Part shown: in pieces, positions 43,532 to 52,502 of the stretch
Numbering within the stretch: position 1 is the stretch's first letter
Layout: the number at the start of each line of letters is the position of its first letter
DNA from: CF-162 sp963667205
Lineage (GTDB): Bacteria > Chloroflexota > Dehalococcoidia > SM23-28-2 > RBG-16-64-32
Length of the DNA: 64,000 nucleotides
Direction: 5' to 3'
Assembly: GCA_963667205.1 (NCBI GenBank)
Contig: OY762959.1
Coordinates: forward strand, 1,860,001 to 1,924,000
Program-made: the position numbers and the translations under genes
The notes under the pieces: generated by a model
What the model was told of the DNA's origin: nothing
The model's input: the letters and a program-made list of their open reading frames with translations, nothing else
Database searches by the model: none

Positions 43532-44212
43532 TCAGTTGATGAAGATGGCCTCCGAAGCATCTGCTCCGTCGCTGTCACCCTGCGGCCCGCGAGGGCCACC
43601 CGGGCGCGGGCCGTCGCCATCGCCGGGAGCCTTCTCCACGATGCGATCGATCGACTCCGTGATCTTCGCCAGGATGCGGTCGGCGGTCTCCTGGGTGATC
43701 GACTCGTCGACGACCTTGGCGCTGAGGTCGGCCTCAATCGCGGTCAGCAGGTCGGCCTTGAACGTCTCGACGTCGCCGCCCTGGGCCGTCACGACGTCGG
43801 CCAGGCTGTTGCCTTCGTGCAGCTCTGCCTTCAGCGCGTCGATTTCCATGTCGAGCACCTCAGCGGAGTTGGCGAGTATCAGGCCAAAGATCCGGTGGTG
43901 GTTACCGTGGTGACCACCGTGGCGCGGGCCTCCGAAGCCGGGACCTTCGCCGCTTTCGATGCGCTCGATGATCGCCGTGCCTTCATCCGCCGTGATCGAG
44001 CCGTCGGCGACCTTCTCGTTGACGCCGTCGATGCGGGCCTGCGTCATGGCCGTGTCGAGCTCCTCAACGGTAACGCCGAGGTTGTCGGCCAAGAGCTCCA
44101 TAAAGTGGTCGGCTGGCCTCTCGCCGTCCTCCTGGGCGGCCGCACCGGCGACGGCGACGATGCCAACGGCCAGCGCGGCGACCACCGCTCCTAAGATCAT
44201 CAACCTTTTCAT
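43532..44212 (-). CDS. Secreted helical protein with His-rich segment (DUF2680-like)
   Basis: 226 residues from ATG 44210-44212 with AAAGGAG upstream. Signal peptide KRLMILGAVVAALAVGIVAV cleaved near AGAAAQ. Two helical repeats (MELLADNLGVTVEELDTAMT..., NSAEVLDMEIDALKAELHEG) resemble DUF2680-type repeats. Between them is a His/Gly-rich patch RHGGHHGNHH that could bind metal, and the C-terminus is Pro/Gly/Asp-rich. No enzyme motif. It is divergent from an OmpR-family response regulator with shared boxes, so it may be a target of that system, possibly as an envelope stress or metal-responsive protein; this link is inferred. Confidence 0.7.
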   Translation of the reverse strand: MKRLMILGAVVAALAVGIVAVAGAAAQEDGERPADHFMELLADNLGVTVEELDTAMTQARIDGVNEKVADGSITADEGTAIIERIESGEGPGFGGPRHGGHHGNHHRIFGLILANSAEVLDMEIDALKAELHEGNSLADVVTAQGGDVETFKADLLTAIEADLSAKVVDESITQETADRILAKITESIDRIVEKAPGDGDGPRPGGPRGPQGDSDGADASEAIFIN

Positions 44213-44299
44213 CTGGTCACTCCTTTCTGGGTTTTGGTTTCGCTTTCTGGAGCCATATTCGCGTTTGGCCATGAGCCGAGTATTAGAGCCGCGTTAGAG

Positions 44300-44473
44300 T
44301 TTCTTAACCCTGGCTCCCTTCATCCTTTGATACCTCAAGACGAACGGGACGCGGCCTCTGCATCCCGCGATGCCCTGTCACCCGCTCGTGGTGAGGCTCT
44401 CGAACCGTGAGCGGCGCTTCAGAACGGTCCGGACGCCCCCGCAACCAGATGAACGCCCTTAACGTTTCTTTAA
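44300..44473. promoter_or_regulatory. OmpR/PhoB-type direct-repeat boxes in the divergent region
   Basis: CTTAAC (44458-44463) and CTTTAA (44468-44473) are spaced 10 bp apart, typical of OmpR/PhoB-family sites, 28 bp before the response-regulator ATG. A related TTTCTTAAC lies at 44300-44308 towards the divergent secreted-protein gene. Autoregulation plus control of the neighbour is a natural reading. The match is by eye only. Confidence 0.4.
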
Positions 44474-44501
44474 TGTCGGGCGTCTACCATTCGGGCGAAC
44501 C

Positions 44502-45173
44502 ATGTACGTACTACTTGTAGAAGATGAACGCCGCCTTTCGCAGCTCGTGCGGCGCGTGCTGGAGGAGGAAGGCCACACTGTGGACGCCGCCTTCGAGGGC
44601 GAGGAAGGCCTCGCGATGGGCCTCGAGGGCACTCACGATGTGATCGTGCTCGACATCATGCTCCCGCAAATGGACGGCATCGAGGTCTGCCAGTCGCTCC
44701 GCCGCAAGAAGGTCGACACGCCAGTGCTGCTCCTGACCGCGCTCGACGGCGTGGACGACCGCGTTCGCGGCCTTGACGCCGGCGCCGACGATTACCTGCC
44801 GAAGCCGTTCGCCTTCCAGGAGCTGCTGGCCCGCCTGCGCGCCCTCTCCCGGCGTCGGGTTCAGACGAGCGACCCGCTGGCGATCACCGTCAACGACCTG
44901 AGCCTGGACGTGCGACGCCGCCGCGCTGAGCGCAACGGGGCGCCGATAGACCTCAGCCCCAAGGAGTTCTCTCTGCTCGAGTTCCTGATGCGCAACGAGG
45001 GCCGCGTCGTCACCCGCACCCAGATACTGGACCACCTCTGGGGCTACGACTTCGCGACCGACTCCAATCTCGTGGATGTGTACGTGGCCTATCTTCGCCG
45101 CAAGGTCGACAAGGGCCACGACCAGAAGCTGATCCGAACGGTCCGGGGCGTCGGCTACGCTCTGGGTGATTAG
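44502..45173 (+). CDS. OmpR-family response regulator
   Basis: 223 residues from ATG 44502. Receiver domain MYVLLVEDERRLSQLVRRVL with acidic pair, phosphoacceptor Asp51 in DVIVLDIMLPQMDG, Thr in PVLLLTALDG and Lys in YLPKPFAFQELLARLRAL. C-terminal winged helix: LSPKEFSLLEFLMRNEGRVV, TRTQILDHLWGYDFATDSNL, VDVYVAYLRRKVDKGHDQKL, IRTVRGVGYALGD. All phosphorylation residues are intact. Its stop is 2 bp before the histidine kinase start. Signal unknown; the histidine kinase partner is disrupted by a TGA. Confidence 0.96.
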   Translation: MYVLLVEDERRLSQLVRRVLEEEGHTVDAAFEGEEGLAMGLEGTHDVIVLDIMLPQMDGIEVCQSLRRKKVDTPVLLLTALDGVDDRVRGLDAGADDYLPKPFAFQELLARLRALSRRRVQTSDPLAITVNDLSLDVRRRRAERNGAPIDLSPKEFSLLEFLMRNEGRVVTRTQILDHLWGYDFATDSNLVDVYVAYLRRKVDKGHDQKLIRTVRGVGYALGD

Positions 45174-45175
45174 GC

Positions 45176-46447
45176 ATGTTTGGCGCGGCCCGTTGGCGCT
45201 TGGCGCTCTGGTTCGCAGGTGCCTTCGCAGTGCTCCTCGTGCTCATCGGCGGAGCTGTCTACTTCACCACCCGCGCCGCGCTCTATGACCAGGTCGACGA
45301 CGACCTGCGGACGCGAAACCTGGCCCTTCAAACCACGCTGATTCAGCAGTCTCGCGGACCGCTGGGTGCCAGGATTCAGCGCGAGGAGTTCCGGCTCGCG
45401 GCGCGCCTGTTGTCTGCTGGAGGCTATTCGGCTGCCATAGTCGTGGAGGGAGAGGAGACCCCGGTCGGCACGGCGAACATCGAGGAGATCATGATCCCTC
45501 CGTTCGAGGAGCTTGTGGTCGATATCGGTCAGGGTTTGGACACCATCGACACCAGCACGTCGGACGGCGAGGACATCCGCTTGCTCGTGGAGCGGCTCGG
45601 CCCGAACTCCTTCATCACGGTGGGGCGCAGCATCGAGCCAGAGCAGCAGGCGTTGAACCGCCTCGTCTTCGTCCTTGCCGCGGGCGGCCTTCTTGGCCTC
45701 GTGCTGGCCTGTGGCGGTGGCTTCATGCTCTCCGGCCGGGCGCTGCGGCCGATCCGCCGCGCCATGGACGCTCAACGCACTTTCGTCGCCGACGCCTCGC
45801 ACGAGCTGCGGACGCCGCTCTCGCTCATTCGCGCCAACGCCGAGATCATGAAGCGCGAGGCCGCCGGGGAGAAGGCCGAGTCTGTCGATGACATCATCAA
45901 GGAGGCGGACCACCTGAACTACCTCGTCGGCCAGATGCTGACACTGGCGCGGGCCGACGTCCGGGAGGCCCCCTTCGCGAGCGAGGACGTTGATCTCTCG
46001 CACCTCTCCTGAGACGTCGCTCGCGAGGCGCAGGTGCTGGCGAAAGAGCAGGCGATCACCCTCTCCTATGAGGGCGAGGACGGCGTATGGGTGAAGGGCG
46101 ACGCTCAGCGCCTGCGCGAGGTGTTGCTCATCCTGCTGGACAACGCTTTCAAATACACGGCCCGGGGCGGGAACGTCGCCGTGCGGCTGGCAGCCGGCGG
46201 CTCAACTGTCCGTCTCGCCGTCGCTGACGACGGTCGCGGCATCCCCGCCGCCGACTTGCCGCACGTATTCGACCGCTTCTACCGTGTCGACAAGGCTCGC
46301 TCTCGGGAGATGGGTGGCACGGGGCTGGGCCTGGCGATCGCGCGCTGGATCGCCGAAGAGCACGGCGGGACGGTCGGCCTCGAGAGCATGGACGGCGAAG
46401 GCACGACGGTTACCGTCGAACTGCCGTCGACGGCCCGCGATTCGTAG
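45176..46447 (+). CDS. Sensor histidine kinase interrupted by in-frame TGA at 46010
   Basis: One frame of 423 sense-plus-stop codons. Two transmembrane helices (about residues 11-31 and 163-186) flank a periplasmic sensor; HAMP-like segment; HisKA with DASHELRTPLSLIRANAEIM (His209). TGA at codon 279 (46010-46012) falls in the linker to the ATPase domain (HLS then DVAREAQVLAKEQAITL). After it, the same frame has N box DNAFKYTARGGNVAV, G1 DDGRGIPAADLP, F box FDRFYR and G2 GGTGLGLAIARWIAEEHGG. All catalytic motifs are intact on either side. CGA to TGA (Arg) or TGG to TGA (Trp) are single-base explanations. No SECIS-like hairpin is obvious here. If not read through, kinase and ATPase halves are split. 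Confidence 0.86.
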
Positions 46448-46501
46448 GTACAGAGCTTCAGCGCTGTCCCTGCGTGTGAAGGGCCCGTGCTATGGCAGGC
46501 G

Positions 46502-47359
46502 CTAGGACGAGCCGGCGGCGCTCGCGGGCGCCAGCTCCGGGCGGCCGGACCAGCGCCATGCCACGTTCGTCGCGCTGACGCCCATCAGGATTCCGTGTAG
46601 CGCCGACGGGTGGATGTAAAGGCCGGCCGCCGCGTCGTTCGCCAGGAGCTGGTAGCGGCCGTCGCGTGCGTCCAGCCGGTCAGTGATCGCGCCGGCGTCC
46701 GGCGTCTCCGCGAAGCACATGTACACCGACTGGCCGCGGCGCTCGTAGAAGCGCCCCATGGAACGCGTCGAGTCCGTCGTCTGCGTGATCTCAACGCGGT
46801 CGAGACGCTCGGGAGGGTTGAACAACGTGAGAGTGCCGACGTAGCCCCACATATCGCTGTCGATCGGCGAGAAGCGGGAGTCGTCCAGTCCGAAGATCCG
46901 GGTGTAGAAGGCGGTGGTCGCTTTGTGATCGTCAACGACGTTCGTCACTTCGTAGAGGTAGGAGATCAGGCCGGCGGGCTCGCGAGGCTCGCTCTGGCGG
47001 ATCGCCGTGCGCATGCCGTGGGTCTGGCTTGGCTCGATGAAGAGCGCGTCGCCTTCGCGGCTAAACGCGACATCGCTGGCCTCAAGGCAGCGTGCGAGGT
47101 CATCGAGATCCGGCGTCGAGAAGCCGGCGCCGAAAATGCCTTCGCCGCGGGACTCCAGCAGCTCAGCGACGGGCCCTTCGCCCGTAGGCTCAAGCAGGTC
47201 GAATTCACTGTCGCCGGCGCGCATCGTGGTGCGGCTTGCGTTGTAGAGGGCGAGTGAGTCGTCGCCGACCTTCTCGGCGCCAAGGACGGCGCTGAAGGTA
47301 TCGGCGGCTACGGTGCGATCCTGCACCGCCACCAGCATGCGATCGAGGCGATCAAGCAT
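46502..47359 (-). CDS. Two-domain glyoxalase/bleomycin-resistance-like (VOC) protein
   Basis: 285 residues from ATG 47357-47359 (MLDRLDRMLVAVQDRTVAAD). Two VOC repeats: the first with FSAVLGAEKVGDDSLALYNA and FDLLEPTGEGPVAELLESRG, the second with LYEVTNVVDDHKATTAFYTR and IFGLDDSRFSPIDSDMWGYV. The ending LYIHPSALHGILMGVSATNV is family-like. Substrate unknown; other VOC proteins in this organism are linked to aromatic catabolism. A longer frame to 47401 would run through the terminator stem and is rejected. Confidence 0.83.
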   Translation of the reverse strand: MLDRLDRMLVAVQDRTVAADTFSAVLGAEKVGDDSLALYNASRTTMRAGDSEFDLLEPTGEGPVAELLESRGEGIFGAGFSTPDLDDLARCLEASDVAFSREGDALFIEPSQTHGMRTAIRQSEPREPAGLISYLYEVTNVVDDHKATTAFYTRIFGLDDSRFSPIDSDMWGYVGTLTLFNPPERLDRVEITQTTDSTRSMGRFYERRGQSVYMCFAETPDAGAITDRLDARDGRYQLLANDAAAGLYIHPSALHGILMGVSATNVAWRWSGRPELAPASAAGSS

Positions 47360-47371
47360 CGGCAGAAAAGA

Positions 47372-47399
47372 GTTAGCCCCGCCGAATGGCGGGGCTAAC
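47372..47399 (-). terminator. Perfect rho-independent terminator of the small zinc-ribbon gene
   Basis: GTTAGCCCCGCC and GGCGGGGCTAAC form a perfect 12-bp stem with a 4-base loop, followed on the minus strand by CTTTT. It starts about 15 bp after the stop of the zinc-ribbon gene and just upstream of the VOC protein start. Confidence 0.8.
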
Positions 47400-47413
47400 A
47401 TTCGCTTGGTGGG

Positions 47414-47557
47414 TTAGGAAGACTTGCCGATGCGTGTGATCTTGGTACTGCAGACGGGGCAGGTGCCCTGTGTCGCGGGGCGGCCGTTCTTGAGTGTGAC
47501 TGAAACTGAGTTCTGGATTTCGCGCTTGGTTCGGCACTTGAGACAATAACCTTCCAT
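47414..47557 (-). CDS. Small zinc-ribbon protein (DUF5679-like)
   Basis: 47 residues from ATG 47555-47557 with GGAG upstream: MEGYCLKCRTKREIQNSVSV then TLKNGRPATQGTCPVCSTK. Two CxxC pairs (CLKC and CPVC) about 29 residues apart form a zinc ribbon, as in the DUF5679 family common in Chloroflexota and Actinobacteriota. It has its own sigma-70-type promoter (47636-47609) and terminator, so it is a stand-alone small gene that is easily missed. Role unknown; zinc ribbons of this kind often contact RNA or DNA. Confidence 0.85.
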   Translation of the reverse strand: MEGYCLKCRTKREIQNSVSVTLKNGRPATQGTCPVCSTKITRIGKSS

Positions 47558-47608
47558 TGGTTCTCCTTACCCCTGGCGGGGTGCGTATGGGCGTGTCCGA
47601 TGCGCACA

Positions 47609-47636
47609 ACTATAGCGCTCCCATAACGTAAGTCAA
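47609..47636 (-). promoter_or_regulatory. Sigma-70-type promoter of the zinc-ribbon gene
   Basis: On the minus strand TTGACT (47636-47631), 16-bp spacer, TATAGT (47614-47609). The start codon follows at 47557 after an AAGGAG. One of the best matches to the consensus in the window. Confidence 0.6.
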
Positions 47637-47749
47637 CATGTGCCGAGTGGCCTTTTCGCGTAGAAGACGTAGCTTTGCACAAGTGTTTGGGCGCCTTTCG
47701 TCCGAAAGAGCGCGTATCTAAGAGCCTCCCAACGGGGAACGGCGCCTGC

Positions 47750-48799
47750 TCAGTAACGGTTCAGCTCGTCGATCAACCTGCGCAATCGCCCGAAGCTCGA
47801 CTGGTTGAAGTGGACTGCAAGGCGCTCGCAGTCCAGCTCATCCTCATCGTCTATCTCCACCTTCGACGGCTCCGACGCACGGATGCCGCGACGCCCGAGG
47901 ATGTCCTTGAAGCTGTGTCGCAGCTCGGCGATCTTGTCCTCCGGGGGCAGGCGCTTGATGCGCAGCATGAGCACGCCGTCAACGTAACGCTGCGACCGGT
48001 AGTTGGCGTAGAAGTGGGTGATCTCCCCGACGGCCGACTCGATGCTTGTCGCGTGATAGAGCAGGTGCAGGTCGTCCGCTGAGATGAGGCCGCGGCCAAG
48101 GAGCTGCTCTTCCGTAAAGCGAAGCCAGTCGGTCCAGAAGGTGCTGCCCTCTTCCTCTAGCAGGACGATCGGGTGCAGGTCACTCTTGCCGGTCTGCATC
48201 AGCGTCAGCAGCTCGTAGGTCTCGTCCATCGTCCCGAAGCCGCCGGGCAGAAGGGCGAAGGCGTCCGACTCCTTGATGAACGTGACCTTGCGAGTGAAGA
48301 AGTACTTGTAGTTGATGAGCTTGGTGTTGCCCTGGATGAAGATGTTCGGCTCAGACTCCAGCGGCAGGCGAATCGAGGCACCGAAGCTCTTCTCCGCGCC
48401 CGCGCCCTCGTGGCCTGCGGCCATGATGCCAGGCCCGGCGCCGGTGATAACCATCCAGTTCTCGTGAGCCATCGCCTCCGCGAAGCGGCGCGTGTACTCG
48501 TACACCGGCTCCCCCGCTGTCGTTCGCGCAGAGCCGAAGATTGAGACCTTAAGGTGGCCCTGCCACTTCTTGAACACGCGGAACGAGTAGGCGAACTCCT
48601 TGAGCGCCGCGTTCACGAGCTTCTGCTCGCCGCGCTCGGCCTCATCGCGTACCAGTCGCAACGCCGTCATCATCATCTCCTGGATGAGGTCGGCGTTGGA
48701 GTTGGCGCCGGACTCGGCGACGAGCTGCGCGATCTTCTCGTCGAGCGCCTGGTCGCCGGTGGTGTAGGGCCGGCGGCGGCGCTTCGTCGCTTGAACCAT
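47750..48799 (-). CDS. LOG-family protein (TIGR00730-like Rossmann fold)
   Basis: 349 residues from ATG 48797-48799 (MVQATKRRRRPYTTGDQALD). The central domain carries HLKVSIFGSARTTAGEPVYE, MVITGAGPGIMAAGHEGAGA, and the LOG signature LLPGGFGTMDETYELLTLMQ (PGGxGTxxE). This fold hydrolyses nucleotide 5'-monophosphates to ribose phosphate, as in cytokinin-activating enzymes; the bacterial role is usually nucleotide metabolism. N- and C-terminal helical regions (about 80 residues each) extend the core, which is common in longer LOG proteins. Divergent from dinB. Confidence 0.9.
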   Translation of the reverse strand: MVQATKRRRRPYTTGDQALDEKIAQLVAESGANSNADLIQEMMMTALRLVRDEAERGEQKLVNAALKEFAYSFRVFKKWQGHLKVSIFGSARTTAGEPVYEYTRRFAEAMAHENWMVITGAGPGIMAAGHEGAGAEKSFGASIRLPLESEPNIFIQGNTKLINYKYFFTRKVTFIKESDAFALLPGGFGTMDETYELLTLMQTGKSDLHPIVLLEEEGSTFWTDWLRFTEEQLLGRGLISADDLHLLYHATSIESAVGEITHFYANYRSQRYVDGVLMLRIKRLPPEDKIAELRHSFKDILGRRGIRASEPSKVEIDDEDELDCERLAVHFNQSSFGRLRRLIDELNRY

Positions 48800-48873
48800 C
48801 TGATTCGATCTTAGCACTCGGGTGTGACGGGACCTCTGTAAGCCAGGACGCCGAACGCCATATCATAGCGGCG

Positions 48874-49935
48874 ATGGCGCGCACGATCATTCACGCGGAC
48901 CTCGACGCCTTCTACGCCTCCGTAGAGCAGCTGGACGATCCAGCGCTGCGCGGCAAGCCCGTTGTAGTCGGCGGTCCGGCCGAGAGCCGCGGCGTAGTGG
49001 CGGCGGCTTCGTACGAGTCTCGCGCCTTCGGCGTGCGCTCAGCGATGCCGATGAGCCGTGCTTTGCGCCTTTGCCCGCACGCCGTCCGCGTCTCGCCCCG
49101 CTTCGAACGCTACGCCGACCTGTCGAGAGAGGTGATGGCGATCTTTCGCTCGCTGACGCCGCTCGTTGAGCCGCTTTCGCTGGACGAGGCGTTCCTGGAT
49201 GTGACCGGCCGCGAGAAGTTCCACGGCGGCAAACGGCCGATCGCCAGCTTCCTCAGGGCCGAAGTCAAGAAGCGCACCGGTCTCACGCTCTCGATCGGGC
49301 TGGGCACGAACAAGACGGTTGCCAAGATCGCCTCGGAGAGCGGCAAGCCGGACGGGCTCGTCCTCGTTCCGGACGGGCGCGAGGCGGAGTTTCTCGCGGC
49401 GCTGCCGGTGCGCGCTCTTTGGGGAATCGGCCCGAAATCCGGTGCGGCGTTGGAGGACGCCGGCTTCGCCACCATTGGCGACCTCGCGGCGGCTAATGCC
49501 GGGCGACTGGAAGCGATTCTGGGGTCGCGGGGCCGTGAGGTGCATGAGATGGCCTGTGGACGCGACGAGCGGCCCGTCGTCACCAGCTCGGAACGAAAGT
49601 CGGTCGGCGCGGAGAGGACGTTCCCGCGCGACCTGCCGGACGGAGACGAGCTGCGGCATCAGCTGCGCCGGATCGCCGAAGAGGTCGGCGAGCGGCTGCG
49701 CCGGCATGGCTCACGCGCGAAGACGATCGCGATCAAGCTGCGGTACTCAAACTTCCACACGGTCACACGGCAAGCGACGCGCGAGGAGCCGACAGACGAG
49801 GCGGATGCCCTCTACGGAGAAGCCGCGGTGTTGCTGGAGAAAGTGGTGCGTAGCGGCGACAAGTTCCGGCTGATCGGGATTTCGTGTAGCAAACTGGAGG
49901 AAGAGCGCAAGGAGCAGCTAAAGCTCTTCGGCTGA
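48874..49935 (+). CDS. dinB: DNA polymerase IV (Y-family)
   Basis: 353 residues from ATG 48874. Palm motifs IIHADLDAFYASVEQLDDPA (metal Asp, FY), SYESRAFGVRSAMPMSRALR (fingers), LSLDEAFLDVTGREKFHGGK (catalytic Asp-Glu), LSIGLGTNKTVAKIASESGK. Then the helix-hairpin region LWGIGPKSGAALEDAGFATI and the little-finger domain ending EEERKEQLKLFG. The C-terminal QLKLFG resembles a beta-clamp-binding tail. Performs error-prone translesion synthesis. Ends 4 bp from the stop of the HD-GYP gene on the other strand. Confidence 0.96.
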   Translation: MARTIIHADLDAFYASVEQLDDPALRGKPVVVGGPAESRGVVAAASYESRAFGVRSAMPMSRALRLCPHAVRVSPRFERYADLSREVMAIFRSLTPLVEPLSLDEAFLDVTGREKFHGGKRPIASFLRAEVKKRTGLTLSIGLGTNKTVAKIASESGKPDGLVLVPDGREAEFLAALPVRALWGIGPKSGAALEDAGFATIGDLAAANAGRLEAILGSRGREVHEMACGRDERPVVTSSERKSVGAERTFPRDLPDGDELRHQLRRIAEEVGERLRRHGSRAKTIAIKLRYSNFHTVTRQATREEPTDEADALYGEAAVLLEKVVRSGDKFRLIGISCSKLEEERKEQLKLFG

Positions 49936-49939
49936 GCCG

Positions 49940-51490
49940 CTAGCTGACGGCCTCGGGCGAAGCGTGATGCGTGTGGTCCGGGAGGATGAGGCCGTCCCGA
50001 ACGACCGACGGGCCAACCAGATCGGGGCGTGCGGTCAGCATCTCGAGGAAGCGGTCGACGATCGTCGGGTCCCACTGGCTGCCGCCGCCGTCGCGCAGGA
50101 TCGACTGGGCCTCTTCGTGGCTCATCGCTCCGCGGTACGGGCGGTCCGTCCTCATCGCGTCGTAGGCGTCCATCACGGACACGATGCGGGCGCCCAGCGG
50201 CACCCGTTCGCCGGCGATACCGTCCGGGTAGCCGCGGCCGTCCCAGCGCTCGTGGTGGTGGTAGACGATCGGGTAGGCGTTTGCGAGGAATCCGACCCGC
50301 TTGCAGATCTGGCCGCCGGAGTAGCAGTGCTGCTTGACGATCGCGTACTCCTCGGGTGTCAGGGCGGCGGGCTTCTTGAGAATGGAGTCAGGCACGACGA
50401 TCTTGCCCATGTCGTGCAGGGCAGCTCCCAGGCGCGCGACTTCGATCTCGTGGCCGGGCATCCCCAGCTCCCTCGCCATCATCGCCGAATAGTCTGCGAG
50501 GCGCCGGCAATGGCCCCCGGTGTACGGATCGCGGCTCTCAATCGCCTCCGTCAGCCCCATTGCAGTTTCAAGGGCGAACCGGGAGAGCGATTCGCGCTGG
50601 CGCACGCTGCGGATCGCGATCTCCGCCTGGTGGGCCAGCCGTTCGAGGCTGGCGATGTCCTCCGCCGACAGCTCACGCTCCTCCGGGAAGCCGACGAGGA
50701 GCGCGCCGTAGACGTCGTCCTCCAGCTCCACCGGCGCGGCCGCCGCGGAGACGAAGCCGACGTGCGCGGCGAAATCGCGCAGCCGGTCGTAGCGCGGATC
50801 CTGAAATACGTTCCTCGCCCGCGCCGGCTTCCGGTGGAGGATCGCCCAACCTTCGACGCCTTCGCCGTACGGTGCGCCGTCGGGAAAGACCTCGCGGAAG
50901 GCGTCCTCGCTGAAGCCAACCGGCAGGAGAGGGCGCTGCTTGTCGGTGCCATCAGGCACGATGATCGTGGAGATCCGCGCGTCGCAGGTCTCGGCCACTC
51001 GGCGGGTCACCTCTTCGACGATCGTCTGCTCGTCGCCACCGGAAAGGATCGCTGTGTGGATGCCGGACAGCGCCCTCAGTTCGCGCTCGCGGCGCTGGTT
51101 GTGCTGGCTGATCACGTTGAGCTCGCGCTCGCTGTCGGCCAGGTCTGATCGCTGCTCCTGCAGACTTGCCCACTGGTTGAGGCTAACCGCCAGGAACAGG
51201 TATACGGCCGGCCAGCCCAGCCAGAGCAGGGGCATGACGGATTCGTTTATCTCGACGCCGGCTGCGCCGATCGCCGGGCTGCTGAAGACCGAAGCGATCG
51301 CCGCCAGGAGGACGCTAAAGGCGAGCGGATAGCGATAGGCTGCGAGGCAGATCGGCAGGAAGAACGCGGTCGTGAACGCGCTCGGCATCTGGCCGTCGAT
51401 GACGACGAGGGCGCCGATGCCGGCCACGGATGCGAGCCAGAGTGCCGTCTCGGCTGTCCGCTTGGGCGTTGCTGTGCGCTTGATACTCAT
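49940..51490 (-). CDS. GAF and HD-GYP domain c-di-GMP phosphodiesterase
   Basis: 516 residues from ATG 51488-51490 (MSIKRTATPKRTAETALWLA). The N-terminus has four hydrophobic helices within residues about 15-105; a coiled-coil linker (SLQEQRSDLADSERELNVIS) leads to a GAF domain (TRRVAETCDARISTIIVPDG through RLAHQAEIAIRSVRQ). The C-terminal HD-GYP domain holds YTGGHCRRLADYSAMMAREL, LGAALHDMGKIVVPDSILKK (HD), QHCYSGGQICKRVGFLANA, VYHHHERWDGRGYPDGIAG (HHExxDGxGYP) and VSVMDAYDAMRTDRPYR. All metal-binding residues are present, so phosphodiesterase activity is expected. Confidence 0.92.
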   Translation of the reverse strand: MSIKRTATPKRTAETALWLASVAGIGALVVIDGQMPSAFTTAFFLPICLAAYRYPLAFSVLLAAIASVFSSPAIGAAGVEINESVMPLLWLGWPAVYLFLAVSLNQWASLQEQRSDLADSERELNVISQHNQRRERELRALSGIHTAILSGGDEQTIVEEVTRRVAETCDARISTIIVPDGTDKQRPLLPVGFSEDAFREVFPDGAPYGEGVEGWAILHRKPARARNVFQDPRYDRLRDFAAHVGFVSAAAAPVELEDDVYGALLVGFPEERELSAEDIASLERLAHQAEIAIRSVRQRESLSRFALETAMGLTEAIESRDPYTGGHCRRLADYSAMMARELGMPGHEIEVARLGAALHDMGKIVVPDSILKKPAALTPEEYAIVKQHCYSGGQICKRVGFLANAYPIVYHHHERWDGRGYPDGIAGERVPLGARIVSVMDAYDAMRTDRPYRGAMSHEEAQSILRDGGGSQWDPTIVDRFLEMLTARPDLVGPSVVRDGLILPDHTHHASPEAVS

Positions 51491-51626
51491 AGCGACTAAC
51501 AAGGCGCCCCAGGTGCAGGCGGAGTTAAGGCGTCTGTACATAACTTCAGACGCCCTCTCGGCAGGCGTGTTACAGGTAGGTCGGGGAAACGCGAGTAAAA
51601 CTGGAGGATTAGTGCAGCGATAGCCG

Positions 51627-52421
51627 CTAACTGGCCATCGAATAGCCGCCGTTGACGCTCAGCACCTGCCCCGTTACCCATTCGGCGCGGGCGGAGCTCA
51701 GAAAGGCCGCCGCGGAGGCGATGTCCGACGGCTGTCCCAGGCGTCCGAGGCCTTTCGCCAGCGGATAGCCACGCATGATCGCGCCGCCCTGTGCTTCGAT
51801 CCACTCGCGCGTGGCGTCGGTCATGGTCGTCGCCGGTGAGACGCAGTTGACGGTTACGGCGAAACGGCCCGACTCCTTCGCCAGAGCCTTTGTGAATCCG
51901 ATGAGGCCGGCTTTCGCCATCGAGTACGCGACCAACCTGGGCTCGCCGACGCGGCCGGCGTCAGAGACGATGTTGACGATGCGACCCCAGCGTCGCTCCT
52001 GCATGCCGCCGATCACGGCCCGGCTGCAGTTGAGGACACCGTAGGTGATCAGTCCCATCGTGCGGACCCAGTCCTCGCGGCTGCTCTCCGGGAAGAAGCC
52101 GCCGGTCGCCGGCACGGCGTCCTGCGTCGTCGCCGCCGGGATGCCGGCGTTGTTCACGAGGATGTCTACTGGCCCCAACTCCGACTCGTCCCGGCGCACA
52201 GCCGATTCGATCGATGCCAGGTCGGTCACGTCGGCGGTGACGCCGATCGCCTCGCCGCCGGCGGAGAGGATTTCGTTCGCGGCCTCATCGGCGCGCTCCT
52301 GAAAGAGGTCGTTGACCGCGATTCGTGCGCCGTCGGCCGCCAGCGTCCGACAGATCTCGGCGCCGATGCCGCGCCCGGCGCCCGTCACGAGCGCCACCTT
52401 ACCGCTGATACCAAGGTCCAT
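51627..52421 (-). CDS. Short-chain dehydrogenase/reductase
   Basis: 264 residues from ATG 52419-52421 (MDLGISGKVALVTGAGRGIG); a longer upstream frame is not supported. TGAGRGIG cofactor loop, NNAG in DILVNNAGIPAATTQDAVPA, catalytic Ser and YSMAK in RIVNIVSDAGRVGEPRLVAY-SMAKAG, then VNCVSPATTMTDATREW. Ends AEWVTGQVLSVNGGYSM, the classic SDR end. Probably a ketoreductase or alcohol dehydrogenase; substrate unknown. Divergent from the DegT aminotransferase gene. Confidence 0.93.
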   Translation of the reverse strand: MDLGISGKVALVTGAGRGIGAEICRTLAADGARIAVNDLFQERADEAANEILSAGGEAIGVTADVTDLASIESAVRRDESELGPVDILVNNAGIPAATTQDAVPATGGFFPESSREDWVRTMGLITYGVLNCSRAVIGGMQERRWGRIVNIVSDAGRVGEPRLVAYSMAKAGLIGFTKALAKESGRFAVTVNCVSPATTMTDATREWIEAQGGAIMRGYPLAKGLGRLGQPSDIASAAAFLSSARAEWVTGQVLSVNGGYSMAS

Positions 52422-52502
52422 CGCACCCTCCTTCGCCCGGATTATCGCTTTTGCTCCCGCTCTCGTCTCCTGGCGCCCGCCGGTTCCTCTATACTCTTCG
52501 CC

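Noticed and set aside
45176..46447. Selenocysteine in the histidine kinase at TGA 46010
   Set aside because: No hairpin of suitable stem and loop is apparent 16-37 nt downstream, and the linker position is usually a charged residue, not Cys.
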